From positions 1 to 50,830 of the IMG/VR virus record IMGVR_UViG_3300037521_000133: a stretch of 50,830 nucleotides of DNA; one strand, written 5' to 3'. A program made the translations under genes and the position numbers. The DNA is from a virus. The notes beneath the pieces are model-generated. The model was not told the DNA's origin, ran no database searches, and saw only the letters and a program-made list of their open reading frames with translations. Each line of letters opens with the position of its first letter. Positions within the stretch are counted from its first letter, which is position 1. Below, piece after piece: positions 1 to 6,883 of the stretch.

Positions 1-118
1 AAAAAGATTAACTAAATTATCCTATCTTTACGGTGTGTCTGGAAGCACAAATAAGAACTTTACAAATTCCCTCGATTAAGTGGTCTTCCAGACGCTTGGT
101 TGGGGGTTTTGTGTTTAA
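1..118. repeat. Terminal direct repeat, left copy
   Basis: These 118 bases are identical to 50713-50830. The base before the right copy is an A that has no counterpart on the left, so the identity runs to the window edge. The simplest reading is that the genome is circular or circularly permuted and the assembler left an overlap; a genuine short direct terminal repeat is possible. The repeat carries almost all of the structured leader of the first gene. Confidence 0.95.
23..30 (+). promoter_or_regulatory. Bacteroidota-type promoter -7 box
   Basis: TATCTTTA matches the TAnnTTTG-like -7 element of Bacteroidota promoters in seven of eight positions. It lies directly before the structured leader RNA of the methyltransferase gene. 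No clear TTTG -33 box is visible upstream across the junction. Confidence 0.5.
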
Positions 119-128
119 ACAATTTATT
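31..128 (+). ncRNA. Structured 5' leader RNA, copy D (kissing-loop family)
   Basis: This leader lies between a promoter and the ATG at 129. GTG (35-37) and CAC (46-48) close a loop TCTGGAAG (38-45) that is complementary to CTTCCAGA (85-92). The second segment sits in the loop of a long stem formed by 62-71 with 103-112 (one mismatch) and 73-80 with 95-102. The architecture matches the leaders at 5389-5506 (-), 13336-13446 and 27925-28041. This copy lacks the GCC/GGC pair around the second loop seen in the other three, so it is the most divergent. The helices are seen in the sequence; any regulatory role is inference. Confidence 0.7.
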
Positions 129-866
129 ATGACAAAAGAAGAAGTGTTAAAAGAATGTACAATTGAAGGAAACGTTGTAAAGCTTCCAGAAGGGCAACTA
201 GACAGGAAAGTATATTTAGAGGTTAAGAAATCTCTTGAATTAATTAATGGTAAATGGAAAGGGGGTAAAGTAATGGGATTTGTATTCCAAGAAGATCCGA
301 CAGAATTACTAGCTCAAGTTGCCAACGGTGAAAAACGAAACCTTAAAAAAGAGTATCAGTTTTTCGCAACACCTGATGAACTTGCTACTGAGTTGGTAGA
401 TTTAGCTAATATTGAATTCGGTGACTCTGTTTTAGAGCCTAGTGCGGGTCAAGGCGCAATTATTAAAGCCATAAGGAAACAGTTTCCAAATATCAGAATT
501 TGTGCAGTAGAGCTTATGGATATTAACAGAACCTTTTTAAAGAAGTTTGAAAACATAGAGTTGTTTGATGAAAAGGATTTTATGAACCATCCTGAACATT
601 GTACATACGACATCATTATAGCTAACCCACCATTCACAAAGAATCAGGATATAGACCACGTAATGAAAATGTATTCAATGCTTAACGATGGTGGCAGATT
701 AGTTTCAATTACATCTGAACATTGGGAGGGATCGACAAGAAAAAAAGAATCAGAATTTGAAGAGTTCCTGCATGTCAACGGTGCTGAGATAATCAATATT
801 GAAAAGGGTGCGTTTAAAGAAAGTGGAACTATGGTAGGTGGAAAAATAGTTGTTATAGACAAATAA
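129..866 (+). CDS. SAM-dependent DNA N6-adenine methyltransferase
   Basis: This 245-residue protein has the class I SAM-binding motif LEPSAGQGAI near residue 101 and the catalytic NPPF motif near residue 166, the signature of amino-methyltransferases that modify adenine N6. I chose the ATG at 129 because the open frame upstream overlaps the structured leader and 129 follows an A/T-rich stretch ending in TTATT, as in the sister leader genes. It probably protects phage DNA from host restriction. The N-terminal 80 residues are not recognised. No restriction partner is adjacent, so it is likely an orphan enzyme. The next feature is a strong terminator. Confidence 0.85.
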   Translation: MTKEEVLKECTIEGNVVKLPEGQLDRKVYLEVKKSLELINGKWKGGKVMGFVFQEDPTELLAQVANGEKRNLKKEYQFFATPDELATELVDLANIEFGDSVLEPSAGQGAIIKAIRKQFPNIRICAVELMDINRTFLKKFENIELFDEKDFMNHPEHCTYDIIIANPPFTKNQDIDHVMKMYSMLNDGGRLVSITSEHWEGSTRKKESEFEEFLHVNGAEIINIEKGAFKESGTMVGGKIVVIDK

Positions 867-908
867 ATCACTTAACCTATATCTTCAACACCACCACTAA
901 ACACAAAG

Positions 909-941
909 AAGCCCCTAGCGTAATAGTTAGGGGCTTTTTTG
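909..941 (+). terminator. Rho-independent terminator
   Basis: AAGCCCCTA (909-917) pairs with TAGGGGCTT (928-936), followed by a run of T. It ends the methyltransferase transcript. Confidence 0.9.
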
Positions 942-951
942 TTTGATTCAG

Positions 952-1030
952 GTAAATTTTCCTGTTTTATTATATTTTTTCCTGTTTATTGGAAATTAAT
1001 ATGTAAGTTTGAAGTACCAAAAAACACAAA
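952..1030 (+). promoter_or_regulatory. Duplicated promoter/operator block, copy 1
   Basis: These 79 bases differ from 6342-6420 at only four positions. The block holds two direct repeats of TTTTCCTGTTT about 20 bp apart (957-967 and 977-987), then a -7 box TAAGTTTG (1004-1011), and ends at the ATG of the next gene. Conservation of the whole block, including the spaced repeats, suggests two promoters under one regulator. Each copy sits directly after a terminator. Confidence 0.8.
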
Positions 1031-1477
1031 ATGAAAAAAATAACATTAAAAGAATTAGCACCTTACTTGCCTTATGGGGCACAATATAAGAGCGGTTACG
1101 GGAATATAAGAAAGCTTAACCTTTCTAGCGTTGTAAAGTTATACGCTTACAAGAAGATAGATTGTAAGATAATCCTACGCCCTTTGTCGGATTTGACGAA
1201 GGGTAATCGCAGTGAAGAAGGTGACTCTTATCTTGATGAATTAGATCATATGTATGGAGACTGTGTGAGTACATTTGAGATATCTAAAAATAATGAGCTA
1301 TTATACTTTACTGCTAAAGACGAGGTGTCACAGACCGAAACACATACGTACACAGAGCGATCAATGCCGTGGTATTTAATGGAGTTCTTATTGCAACGTC
1401 ATTTCGACGTATTCGGACTTATCGACAAAGGACTAGCAATCGACATCAACACTTTATCCCAACCCTCACAGGATTAA
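1031..1477 (+). CDS. Hypothetical phage protein, 148 aa
   Basis: The protein starts at the end of the duplicated promoter block, so it is probably the first gene of a regulated unit. It has no membrane segment or enzyme motif that I recognise. The C-terminal segment FDVFGLIDKGLAIDINTL is of a type I associate with small accessory proteins of Bacteroidota phages, but I cannot assign a function. The start is well set by the ATG ending the block shared with 6421. Confidence 0.75.
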   Translation: MKKITLKELAPYLPYGAQYKSGYGNIRKLNLSSVVKLYAYKKIDCKIILRPLSDLTKGNRSEEGDSYLDELDHMYGDCVSTFEISKNNELLYFTAKDEVSQTETHTYTERSMPWYLMEFLLQRHFDVFGLIDKGLAIDINTLSQPSQD

Positions 1478-1554
1478 ACCCCAATCAAGGAGTAAGTACA
1501 ACAATTTATTAATAAAGTTGCTTAGAGCGGCTTAAAACAATCAAATAAACGATT

Positions 1555-1968
1555 ATGGACAGAGAAATTAAGTTCCGAATGTGGGACATAGAAAATAAGC
1601 ACATGCACAACGATGTACAAAATGGATTAATGGCAGAAAAGGACGGTAAAATGGTTTTAGGTTGTTCGTTTGGAACTCTTTGTACTGATTCTGGAAATCA
1701 CATGATGCAATTTACAGGACTTAAAGACAAGAACGGTGCGGAAATATATGAGGGGGATATACTGAATGTAAAATTTGGTGATGGTGTAAACTCTTCTCGT
1801 CACGAACATAAAAACGTAGTTGTTTACTGGAATGCTGATCTTCGGTATTGCGTAAAAGGTGGGAACATATTATCCTATTCTTTTCCTACATCATTAATGG
1901 GGTATCATAAACCAGAGTATGAAGTAATCGGAAACATTCATGAAAACCCCGATTTGTTAACTAAGTAA
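1555..1968 (+). CDS. YopX family protein (paralogue 1)
   Basis: The 137-residue protein has the YopX layout: an N-terminal REIKFRMWD segment, a central [18 protein letters not shown] motif and a C-terminal VIGNIHENPDLL tail. YopX proteins are common in phages of Bacillota and Bacteroidota and their role is unknown. Two more members are encoded at 11149-11517 and 13447-13881. It starts after a 77-bp gap and is followed eight bases later by a promoter-like box and a large stem-loop. Confidence 0.85.
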   Translation: MDREIKFRMWDIENKHMHNDVQNGLMAEKDGKMVLGCSFGTLCTDSGNHMMQFTGLKDKNGAEIYEGDILNVKFGDGVNSSRHEHKNVVVYWNADLRYCVKGGNILSYSFPTSLMGYHKPEYEVIGNIHENPDLLTK

Positions 1969-1975
1969 AATTCAT

Positions 1976-1983
1976 TACCTTCG
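1976..1983 (+). promoter_or_regulatory. Promoter -7 box of candidate small RNA
   Basis: TACCTTCG fits TAnnTTYG and has the same TTCG ending as boxes at 22568 and 25952. It begins eight bases after the preceding stop codon, and no coding gene follows for about 570 bp, so any transcript would be non-coding. Confidence 0.4.
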
Positions 1984-2098
1984 TTCTGTTAGTTCTGCTG
2001 AAAGGCACGTCTCACGCTAACCAGACAATATAGATATTAGGGCTTAGGCTCAAATCAATATAGAAGGTTAAACACGTGAGACGGTTTAGCCTTTTTTT
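1984..2098 (+). ncRNA. Candidate small RNA / long stem-loop terminator
   Basis: The segment folds into one long stem: AGGC (2003-2006) with GCCT (2089-2092), CGTCTCACG (2008-2016) with CGTGAGACG (2075-2083), and TAACC (2018-2022) with GGTTA (2067-2071), ending in seven T. A promoter-like box lies just upstream. It may be an independent RNA of roughly 110 nt, or merely an unusually large terminator for the YopX gene. Confidence 0.5.
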
Positions 2099-2104
2099 AT
2101 GAAC

Positions 2105-2216
2105 AACAATTAGCTTTATCCGATGGCAGGTGGAATCGGGGCGTGTGGTTGCTCATCTTAGTGAATAGCACGATTCAATACTAAGGTGGCGTGGTTCAAA
2201 TCCACAACTAATTGTT
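2105..2216 (+). ncRNA. tRNA-like RNA element 1
   Basis: AACAATTAG (2105-2113) pairs perfectly with CTAATTGTT (2208-2216) like an acceptor stem. GTGG-TTCAAAT-CCAC (2191-2205) is a good T-arm with the canonical seven-base loop. CCGAT/ATCGG (2120-2124, 2135-2139) resembles a D-arm with GG in its loop, and CATCTTAGT/ACTAAGGTG (2154-2162, 2180-2188) forms a nine-bp arm. The element is about 112 nt, too long for a normal tRNA, and I cannot place a convincing anticodon arm. It shares GGTGGCGTGRTTCRAAT with the RNA at 29175-29377. It could be a degenerate tRNA, a tRNA mimic or another structured RNA. Confidence 0.45.
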
Positions 2217-2553
2217 CGTTTGTAAAAGCAGACCTAACATTCAATGTTGGTCGGGAGAGATTACCAGTAGCTTCATTGAATTATGTGTTACTATGGGGTC
2301 AAACAAAGCACAAACGATAGTATAAGGGTTGAAGTCGTAAGATTTGGTCGGAAGGTAATTTCCGTAACAGTTGCAACCAAGGTGAAGAACATTACTGTTT
2401 ACTTCATCCAATTGAAACGAGGGTGACGCTTACGTGTAAGTAAGGTTACAGTAAGAGTAAGAGAGGTTTAAAAGAGTTTGAAATAAAAGTTGTTTAGTTG
2501 TCTAACAACCACAGACAACCAAAATAAATAGGTTTAATTAAAAAAAAAGAGTT
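2216..2553 (+). other. Non-coding structured region upstream of 2554
   Basis: No open frame of note is present on either strand. Visible helices are TCGTTTGT (2216-2223) with ACAAACGA (2310-2317), enclosing GACC/GGTC plus AACAT/ATGTT (2231-2252). Further hairpins follow: CGGAA/TTCCG and a TGAAG/CTTCA stem. CATTCAATG near 2238 can also pair with CATTGAAT near 2273, giving an alternative fold. The region reads as tandem structured RNAs or a long leader for the gene at 2554. Confidence 0.4.
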
Positions 2554-3144
2554 ATGAAATTAGTAATGATCGGTGTTCAGCTTCAAGACCTTAATCGTGT
2601 GTCTCTGAGCGAGAAAAATGTAGATATTTTAAGAAAGTTAGAGCATTTATTACTCGCTTTAAAGGATGAAAATCCAATAACTTTAACCGAGGCATATTTA
2701 ACAGCTATTAGTTTCGAAAATATTGAGCTCGGTATTATACGCTGTCCTACAACTCACAAGCTATATCCTGTTAGAATTGAACATGAAAACACCGAGTTAA
2801 AAGAAACCTCCGTAGAACTGAATAGAGAGGATTTAGAGAGGATTCATATTTTAATAAAAGTCGCAAACCCAGCATTCGAGCCAAATAAAGCTGAATGTAA
2901 CGATCTTAACATCCACGCTTTTATTGATAGGTACATTGATGAATTACCTAAAGAATGGAGAACAGCACTTGATATGCGTATAGCTATGAAAAATTCAATG
3001 TTAGAGGCTTTATCTAATCCAAGGAAATTCTTGTCACCCGTTAAAAACATGTTTGATGGAATTAAACCATTAGAAGGAGAGGAGCTCAGAATTATGAATG
3101 AATTCACAGATAGAATAATCGAGAAGCCTAAAAATAGAAAATAG
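2554..3144 (+). CDS. Hypothetical protein, 196 aa
   Basis: The protein is soluble-looking, charged, and mostly helical in its C-terminal half, without signal peptide or membrane segment. I do not recognise a family. It follows the longest non-coding structured stretch of the left arm and precedes a methyltransferase by 38 bp, so the two are probably cotranscribed. The ATG is preceded by a run of nine A. Confidence 0.65.
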   Translation: MKLVMIGVQLQDLNRVSLSEKNVDILRKLEHLLLALKDENPITLTEAYLTAISFENIELGIIRCPTTHKLYPVRIEHENTELKETSVELNREDLERIHILIKVANPAFEPNKAECNDLNIHAFIDRYIDELPKEWRTALDMRIAMKNSMLEALSNPRKFLSPVKNMFDGIKPLEGEELRIMNEFTDRIIEKPKNRK

Positions 3145-3182
3145 TAAGAGTAAAGAGGTTAGAAACATTTAAAACAAACAGC

Positions 3183-3662
3183 ATGAACAAGAAATTAATA
3201 TTAGACGCATGTTGTAGTGGTCGAATGTTTTGGTTTGACAAAGAACATCCAAATGTTACTTACATGGATATTCGAAAAGAGTCAGCTGGTTTTATTCCAG
3301 AACAGCCACTATTTACAATTGCCCCTGACGTTGTTGCCGACTTTACAAATATGCCATTTTTAGACAGCAGCTTTAAAATGGTTGTATTTGATCCACCGCA
3401 TGCAAAAATTGGATTAACAGGAATTCTAGGAAAGAAGTACGGAACTTTACCGACAGATTGGGAATCCATGTTAAAAGATGGTTTTTCTGAGTGCTGGAGA
3501 GTCTTAGAAGATTTCGGGGTGTTAATATTCAAATGGAACAGTAAAACGCTTCCATTGTCACGCATAAGCCATACGTTCCCTTCTAATCCTTTGTTTGGGC
3601 ATACGACAGCAAAGAGCGGAAGTACTATATGGGTAACTTTCATGAAAATACCTACCTTGTAA
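3183..3662 (+). CDS. Class I SAM-dependent methyltransferase
   Basis: At 159 residues this is a compact methyltransferase. LILDACCSGRMFW (residues 5-17) is the SAM-binding motif I, DVVADFTNMPF leads to the acidic strand, and FDPPH near residue 70 is a DPPY-type catalytic motif, as in enzymes acting on exocyclic amino groups of nucleic acids. The substrate could be DNA or RNA. The fold core is present but no target-recognition domain is visible. The next gene starts eight bases after its stop. Confidence 0.75.
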   Translation: MNKKLILDACCSGRMFWFDKEHPNVTYMDIRKESAGFIPEQPLFTIAPDVVADFTNMPFLDSSFKMVVFDPPHAKIGLTGILGKKYGTLPTDWESMLKDGFSECWRVLEDFGVLIFKWNSKTLPLSRISHTFPSNPLFGHTTAKSGSTIWVTFMKIPTL

Positions 3663-3670
3663 AAAAAACC

Positions 3671-3931
3671 ATGTCGATCAAAACGAAAATCACAGACTGC
3701 AATATAGGCGAGAACTACTATCAGCTTAAATTGGTAAGCGACCACAAGAAGGTTAATGAACACGCCAAAGAGTGGGAGCAACGCCAAATAGACTCTTACA
3801 CGGTAGTTGTTGAAGAAAAGACGTATGTTATTCAGAAGTGTTTTAAACAGTCTAACATTCAATCTAGGGCTACTGAGCTTTCGAGTGAAGATGTGACGGA
3901 TGAGATTAAAGCGATTTTGGGAATTGTTTAA
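3671..3931 (+). CDS. Hypothetical protein, 86 aa
   Basis: I placed the start at the ATG at 3671, right after the preceding stop, rather than at the upstream ATG inside the methyltransferase gene. The product is small, hydrophilic and rich in beta-type segments (YTVVVEEKTYVIQK), with no recognised domain. Confidence 0.6.
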   Translation: MSIKTKITDCNIGENYYQLKLVSDHKKVNEHAKEWEQRQIDSYTVVVEEKTYVIQKCFKQSNIQSRATELSSEDVTDEIKAILGIV

Positions 3932-3935
3932 TGTG

Positions 3936-3981
3936 TATATTTGGGATGGCACTTTTGCCACATACATAAATATATACATAC
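3936..3981 (+). promoter_or_regulatory. Promoter with 5'-end hairpin
   Basis: TATATTTG (3936-3943) is a perfect TAnnTTTG -7 box, with TTTTGG at 3915-3920 as a plausible -33 region. The expected transcript start is followed at once by TGGCA-CTTT-TGCCA (3946-3959), a hairpin that would sit at the very 5' end of the mRNA for the gene at 3982. Confidence 0.65.
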
Positions 3982-4275
3982 ATGTACACACTAAGAAGAG
4001 TAACCTCTACGGGGGTTGCAATGAACCATTCGTTAGGAAATGAATACACGTTTATCGGTCGAGCGTATTCATACGAAGAATTCAAAAGAACGTTCAAAGA
4101 GTATTTCGACAAGGATCACGTTGCAGATTTGGACAAAAAAAGCGATAAGGAAACAAAGAATGTTTTTGGTTTCGTTGCTGGTAGAGGTGGTTCTTACATT
4201 CAACCGCTTTATAGCAATCAAACAAACTTTATCGTTACAGAAAACGGTAGAACGCTGGAGAGATTGAAAATTTAA
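3982..4275 (+). CDS. Hypothetical protein, 97 aa
   Basis: This gene has its own strong promoter and a terminator, so it is a single-gene transcript. The protein has no membrane segment and no motif that I can name. It faces the minus-strand operon tail to tail and shares a bidirectional terminator with it. A start at the first ATG after the hairpin leader is well supported; a second in-frame ATG occurs 13 codons in. Confidence 0.65.
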   Translation: MYTLRRVTSTGVAMNHSLGNEYTFIGRAYSYEEFKRTFKEYFDKDHVADLDKKSDKETKNVFGFVAGRGGSYIQPLYSNQTNFIVTENGRTLERLKI

Positions 4276-4292
4276 TTACAGTTAAAACAAAG

Positions 4293-4324
4293 AAAGCCCT
4301 GCTATTTGCTTAGTGGGGCTTTTT
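4293..4324. terminator. Bidirectional terminator
   Basis: AAAGCCCTGCTA (4293-4304) pairs with TAGTGGGGCTTT (4311-4322), flanked by T on the plus strand and by A (T on the minus strand). It can stop transcription from the left and from the converging minus-strand operon, whose last codons overlap it. Confidence 0.85.
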
Positions 4325-4678
4325 CTTTAAAGCTCTATCACTATAATCTCTACTAACACCGTTTCCGCATTTCCAACAAGTTTTATTTCCTTCTTTTGGT
4401 CTGGTGGATTTCGCAGTATCATGTCCACACTTTTCACAAGGCTTGTACCAAATGTCATAATCTCCTAACGTTCTTCCTCGCATAACATCGATGAAACCCT
4501 TCGATTCTTCTTCGTTCAAATGTGTTTTACCTATCGTTTTGACGAAATCACTAATCTCTTCTCTCATTTCAATTAAATCAGAATCATCTTCTGGTAAAAA
4601 TGGAGGCTTGCATTCTTGACACGATGCCATGTTGTTGCCGTGTATGCACATTCCGTAAACTATATCTATTTTACTCAT
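4310..4678 (-). CDS. Zinc-ribbon-like hypothetical protein
   Basis: Paired cysteines CEKCGHD and CWKCGNG in the C-terminal half, about 20 residues apart, form a probable zinc ribbon; an N-terminal CIHGNN with CQEC gives a second possible metal site. Such ribbons usually bind nucleic acid or protein, but no specific family is recognised. It is the last gene of the minus-strand operon, two bases after its upstream neighbour, and its C-terminus runs into the shared terminator. Confidence 0.65.
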   Translation of the reverse strand: MSKIDIVYGMCIHGNNMASCQECKPPFLPEDDSDLIEMREEISDFVKTIGKTHLNEEESKGFIDVMRGRTLGDYDIWYKPCEKCGHDTAKSTRPKEGNKTCWKCGNGVSRDYSDRALKKKPH

Positions 4679-4680
4679 AA

Positions 4681-4944
4681 CTACTTCTTTTTATCTCGTG
4701 AATACCAAACCAATGTGATTAACCTCTGATCTTCGTCACGTTTTAGCATTGTTATTAAATCCGACTTGTAAACCTTCATGTTGTACCGTGTAATGCGCTT
4801 GTCTTTTCTTGGTGAACATTTGACCTCTGCAACATGGTAAACGCTGTTAGATTGCTTCTTTCCTATCGCTATGAGGAAATCGTCAACCTCGACTCCCTCA
4901 TCCCAACTAGGCATATCGATGTATAGTGATTTAAGCTCATCCAT
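4681..4944 (-). CDS. Hypothetical protein, 87 aa
   Basis: This is a small basic protein of the minus-strand operon with strand-like segments (VYHVAEVKC, LITLVWYS). No membrane segment or known motif is seen. It lies four bases from the short gene at 4949-5086. Confidence 0.6.
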   Translation of the reverse strand: MDELKSLYIDMPSWDEGVEVDDFLIAIGKKQSNSVYHVAEVKCSPRKDKRITRYNMKVYKSDLITMLKRDEDQRLITLVWYSRDKKK

Positions 4945-4948
4945 TTTG

Positions 4949-5086
4949 CTACTGATCAGGAAAATCTAGTTGTCCATTTTCATACATCTCATGTACAAAG
5001 TTTGGCGGTATTCCGAGACTATCCGCAATATCAATTAACTCTCTCTTTTGCTGTTTTGTTAAGTCGTCCCAATTTCTATTTTTCAT
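4949..5086 (-). CDS. Small hypothetical protein, 45 aa
   Basis: A 45-codon frame starts at the ATG at 5086 and ends in TAG at 4949, fitting tightly between its neighbours in the operon. The sequence KQQKRELIDIADSLGIP resembles a short helical, HTH-like segment, but it is too short to assign. Its support is its exact fit in the operon. Confidence 0.55.
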   Translation of the reverse strand: MKNRNWDDLTKQQKRELIDIADSLGIPPNFVHEMYENGQLDFPDQ

Positions 5087-5097
5087 GGTTATTACTG

Positions 5098-5388
5098 TTA
5101 ATGGGTTGATGGTTCGGTTACTTCGTATTCAAATGTTCGTTCATCAGTCTTTTCGAATTTCGTGAAATAACTTGTAAAGTGAGACGACATGGTGTCCTCC
5201 TTTTTAATCAATTCTTTTCGTTTAGCTTCTGATATTGACACCCTCAAGAAGCCAGTGCAAAATGATTTTATCACATGGTCACTATAATCAACCTCTGAGT
5301 TGTTCACTATTCGGTAACGAAAATAACTGTCTCCGTACGCTCTTCTTTGTCCCGATTCTAAGACTTCTACATCAAACTTGTATTCCAT
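5098..5388 (-). CDS. Hypothetical protein, first gene of minus-strand operon
   Basis: I place the start at the ATG at 5388 (MEYKFDVEV), not at the upstream ATG at 5406, because the upstream codons overlap the leader RNA and the other leader copies also end in an A/T-rich ...TTATT before the ATG. The 96-residue product looks beta-rich and carries charged C-terminal residues. No family is recognised. It is the gene directly controlled by leader copy C. Confidence 0.6.
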   Translation of the reverse strand: MEYKFDVEVLESGQRRAYGDSYFRYRIVNNSEVDYSDHVIKSFCTGFLRVSISEAKRKELIKKEDTMSSHFTSYFTKFEKTDERTFEYEVTEPSTH

Positions 5389-5506
5389 AATAAATATTTT
5401 ACACACAATACCCCCACTAGGTAGCCGACTAGGAGTGGCATTCCACCGTGGGGATATTGTGCTTTTCTTAAAATTCTTTGTGAGTTCCTAGTCCACTTAA
5501 GATGCG
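5389..5506 (-). ncRNA. Structured 5' leader RNA, copy C (kissing-loop family)
   Basis: On the minus strand GTG (5496-5494) and CAC (5482-5480) close a loop containing GACTAGGA, which is exactly complementary to TCCTAGTC in a second loop (5434-5427). That loop is closed by GCC (5439-5437) and GGC (5426-5424) and caps a 14-bp stem formed by 5404-5417 with 5448-5461. Unpaired CACAAAG, GGAATGCC and GGCTA match copies A and B, while the paired segments differ from them but keep complementarity. Confidence 0.8.
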
Positions 5507-5514
5507 GCAATATA
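5507..5514 (-). promoter_or_regulatory. Promoter -7 box for leader copy C
   Basis: TATATTGC on the minus strand is the same -7 box as at leader copies A and B and is followed by a similar start region (CGCATC versus GGTATC). Confidence 0.6.
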
Positions 5515-5543
5515 CAATTAAAAACTAAAACACCAACTTTTCG

Positions 5544-5551
5544 TACTTTAG
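5544..5551 (+). promoter_or_regulatory. Promoter-like -7 box before the endolysin
   Basis: TACTTTAG lies 17 bp before the endolysin ATG and is divergent from the leader C promoter. It is a weak match to TAnnTTTG. Confidence 0.35.
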
Positions 5552-5567
5552 CTGAAACTATTTAATC

Positions 5568-6230
5568 ATGAAAGAATCAGTTAAAAAACTTCAAACAATA
5601 TTAGTTGAACAGGGATACGACCTTGGAGCCTATGGAATAAACAAAGACGGAATAGATGGAAGTGCAGGAAAGCTAACTCGTGATGCTGCTTTTCATTGGG
5701 CTAAAAAGACAACCGAAGCGTTAGGACTTCGCCATTGTCACAACAATATGGTTGAATTGAGAATGTCGGGGGAGTTCACTGATAGGTTTTCGGATCTAAA
5801 CTTGATCATTTCCACAAACAAATGCGTGGCTATAATTCCTTGGACAACGAAAGCTGGTCGATATTGGGTGAATAATCCTTTAACCGTAGGAGGCATTACA
5901 GGAACGGGGGTTGTAAAGGAGGGGCAAATGCTCGATTCTTACATTTTCCACGACTCAGGTAAACGCAAGTGGGGTAACAGGGGGTATTTTAAACAAGTTA
6001 AGCCGATCAACGTTTACAGGGACGGAAACAAAGATAACACTCTCGACAAGGATGTTGTTAAAGTTGCACCGTCATGGTACGGATTTCAAATTCATCCGAT
6101 GGGCAAAGGGTATAGAATATGGAATTGGAGTTCTGGATGTCGAGGTTGTTCAAAAGCACTTTGGGAGCAGTACATTCTACGTTATTTCAAGAACGGTCAG
6201 GTAATCTCACCTATCATACTTGAAATTTAA
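5568..6230 (+). CDS. Probable endolysin (peptidoglycan-binding + YkuD-like domain)
   Basis: Residues 5-55 look like a peptidoglycan-binding repeat (VKKLQTILVEQGYD, then DGSAGKLTRDA). The C-terminal half holds FQIHPMG near residue 174 and WNWSSGCRGC near 186, an H...SxGCxxC pattern like the catalytic His/Cys of L,D-transpeptidase (YkuD) folds. Proteins with this build serve as murein-active enzymes in Bacteroidota phages. There is no signal peptide, so it would need a holin; candidate holins are at 50110-50723. It has its own promoter and a terminator. An endolysin role is inferred from the domains. Confidence 0.6.
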   Translation: MKESVKKLQTILVEQGYDLGAYGINKDGIDGSAGKLTRDAAFHWAKKTTEALGLRHCHNNMVELRMSGEFTDRFSDLNLIISTNKCVAIIPWTTKAGRYWVNNPLTVGGITGTGVVKEGQMLDSYIFHDSGKRKWGNRGYFKQVKPINVYRDGNKDNTLDKDVVKVAPSWYGFQIHPMGKGYRIWNWSSGCRGCSKALWEQYILRYFKNGQVISPIILEI

Positions 6231-6300
6231 CTACATTCGTAATTCGAAATGTTAATTGTCACTCCAGTGATATTTTCGTTTTGGTTCTTTGGTAGAACAT

Positions 6301-6330
6301 AAAAACCCTCGATTCATTCGGGGGTTTTTT
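6301..6330 (+). terminator. Rho-independent terminator
   Basis: AAAAACCC (6301-6308) pairs with GGGTTTTT across a short loop and is followed by T. It ends the endolysin transcript and directly precedes the second copy of the duplicated promoter block. Confidence 0.85.
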
Positions 6331-6341
6331 ATTGAATCTCT

Positions 6342-6420
6342 GTAAATTTTCCTGTTTTATTATATTTTTTCCTGTTTATTGGAAATTAATGTGTATGTTT
6401 GAAGTACCAAAAGAAACAAA
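6342..6420 (+). promoter_or_regulatory. Duplicated promoter/operator block, copy 2
   Basis: This block is 75/79 identical to 952-1030. It holds the same TTTTCCTGTTT direct repeats (6347-6357 and 6367-6377) and a -7 box TATGTTTG (6394-6401). It drives the gene at 6421 and probably the early/recombination operon that follows. Confidence 0.8.
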
Positions 6421-6861
6421 ATGAAAAAATTAAGAATCACAACAGGTGCTATCGAAGTAGAAGGAAGCACAGAAAAACAGTTAAAAATCAAAAGCGTTGA
6501 TGAAAAAAGAACAATCGCTTACATTCCGAGTTTGAATCCAGACGCTGAAGGTAATGTTGAGTTATTCGTTGATGCTCTCAATGTGGCTAATAAATACGAC
6601 TACACTCCATCCATGCTAATGGAGGAAAACAAAGTATTACAGGATAATGCAAAGGACACTTTCGAGGCTATGCAAGAAGTTCTACAATCAGATTTAGCAT
6701 TATCTGAGATTGTTTCCCAACGTAAGGTGTTCCTTTTCCATTTAAAAGAAGCTAGAGCAAGACTTATCGTAAATAATTCTGACGGTTTGGACGGTGTATA
6801 CAATGAGAATTGTGCCGATTCATCTTTTATCATACTCCTAGACACTTTAATTAATCCGTAG
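6421..6861 (+). CDS. Hypothetical protein, 146 aa
   Basis: This is the first gene behind the second operator block, so it is probably expressed together with the gene at 1031. It is soluble and helical in its C-terminal half, with an EGNVELFVDALNVANKY segment. A domain is not recognised. A hairpin with a T-tract follows it, which may cut expression of the downstream genes. Confidence 0.7.
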   Translation: MKKLRITTGAIEVEGSTEKQLKIKSVDEKRTIAYIPSLNPDAEGNVELFVDALNVANKYDYTPSMLMEENKVLQDNAKDTFEAMQEVLQSDLALSEIVSQRKVFLFHLKEARARLIVNNSDGLDGVYNENCADSSFIILLDTLINP

Positions 6862-6883
6862 TTCACTTGACATGCGCGGGTTG

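Noticed and set aside
3260-3991. A 243-residue minus-strand open frame over 3260-3991
   Set aside because: It lies opposite two supported plus-strand genes and a promoter and has no recognisable motif, so it is treated as a shadow.
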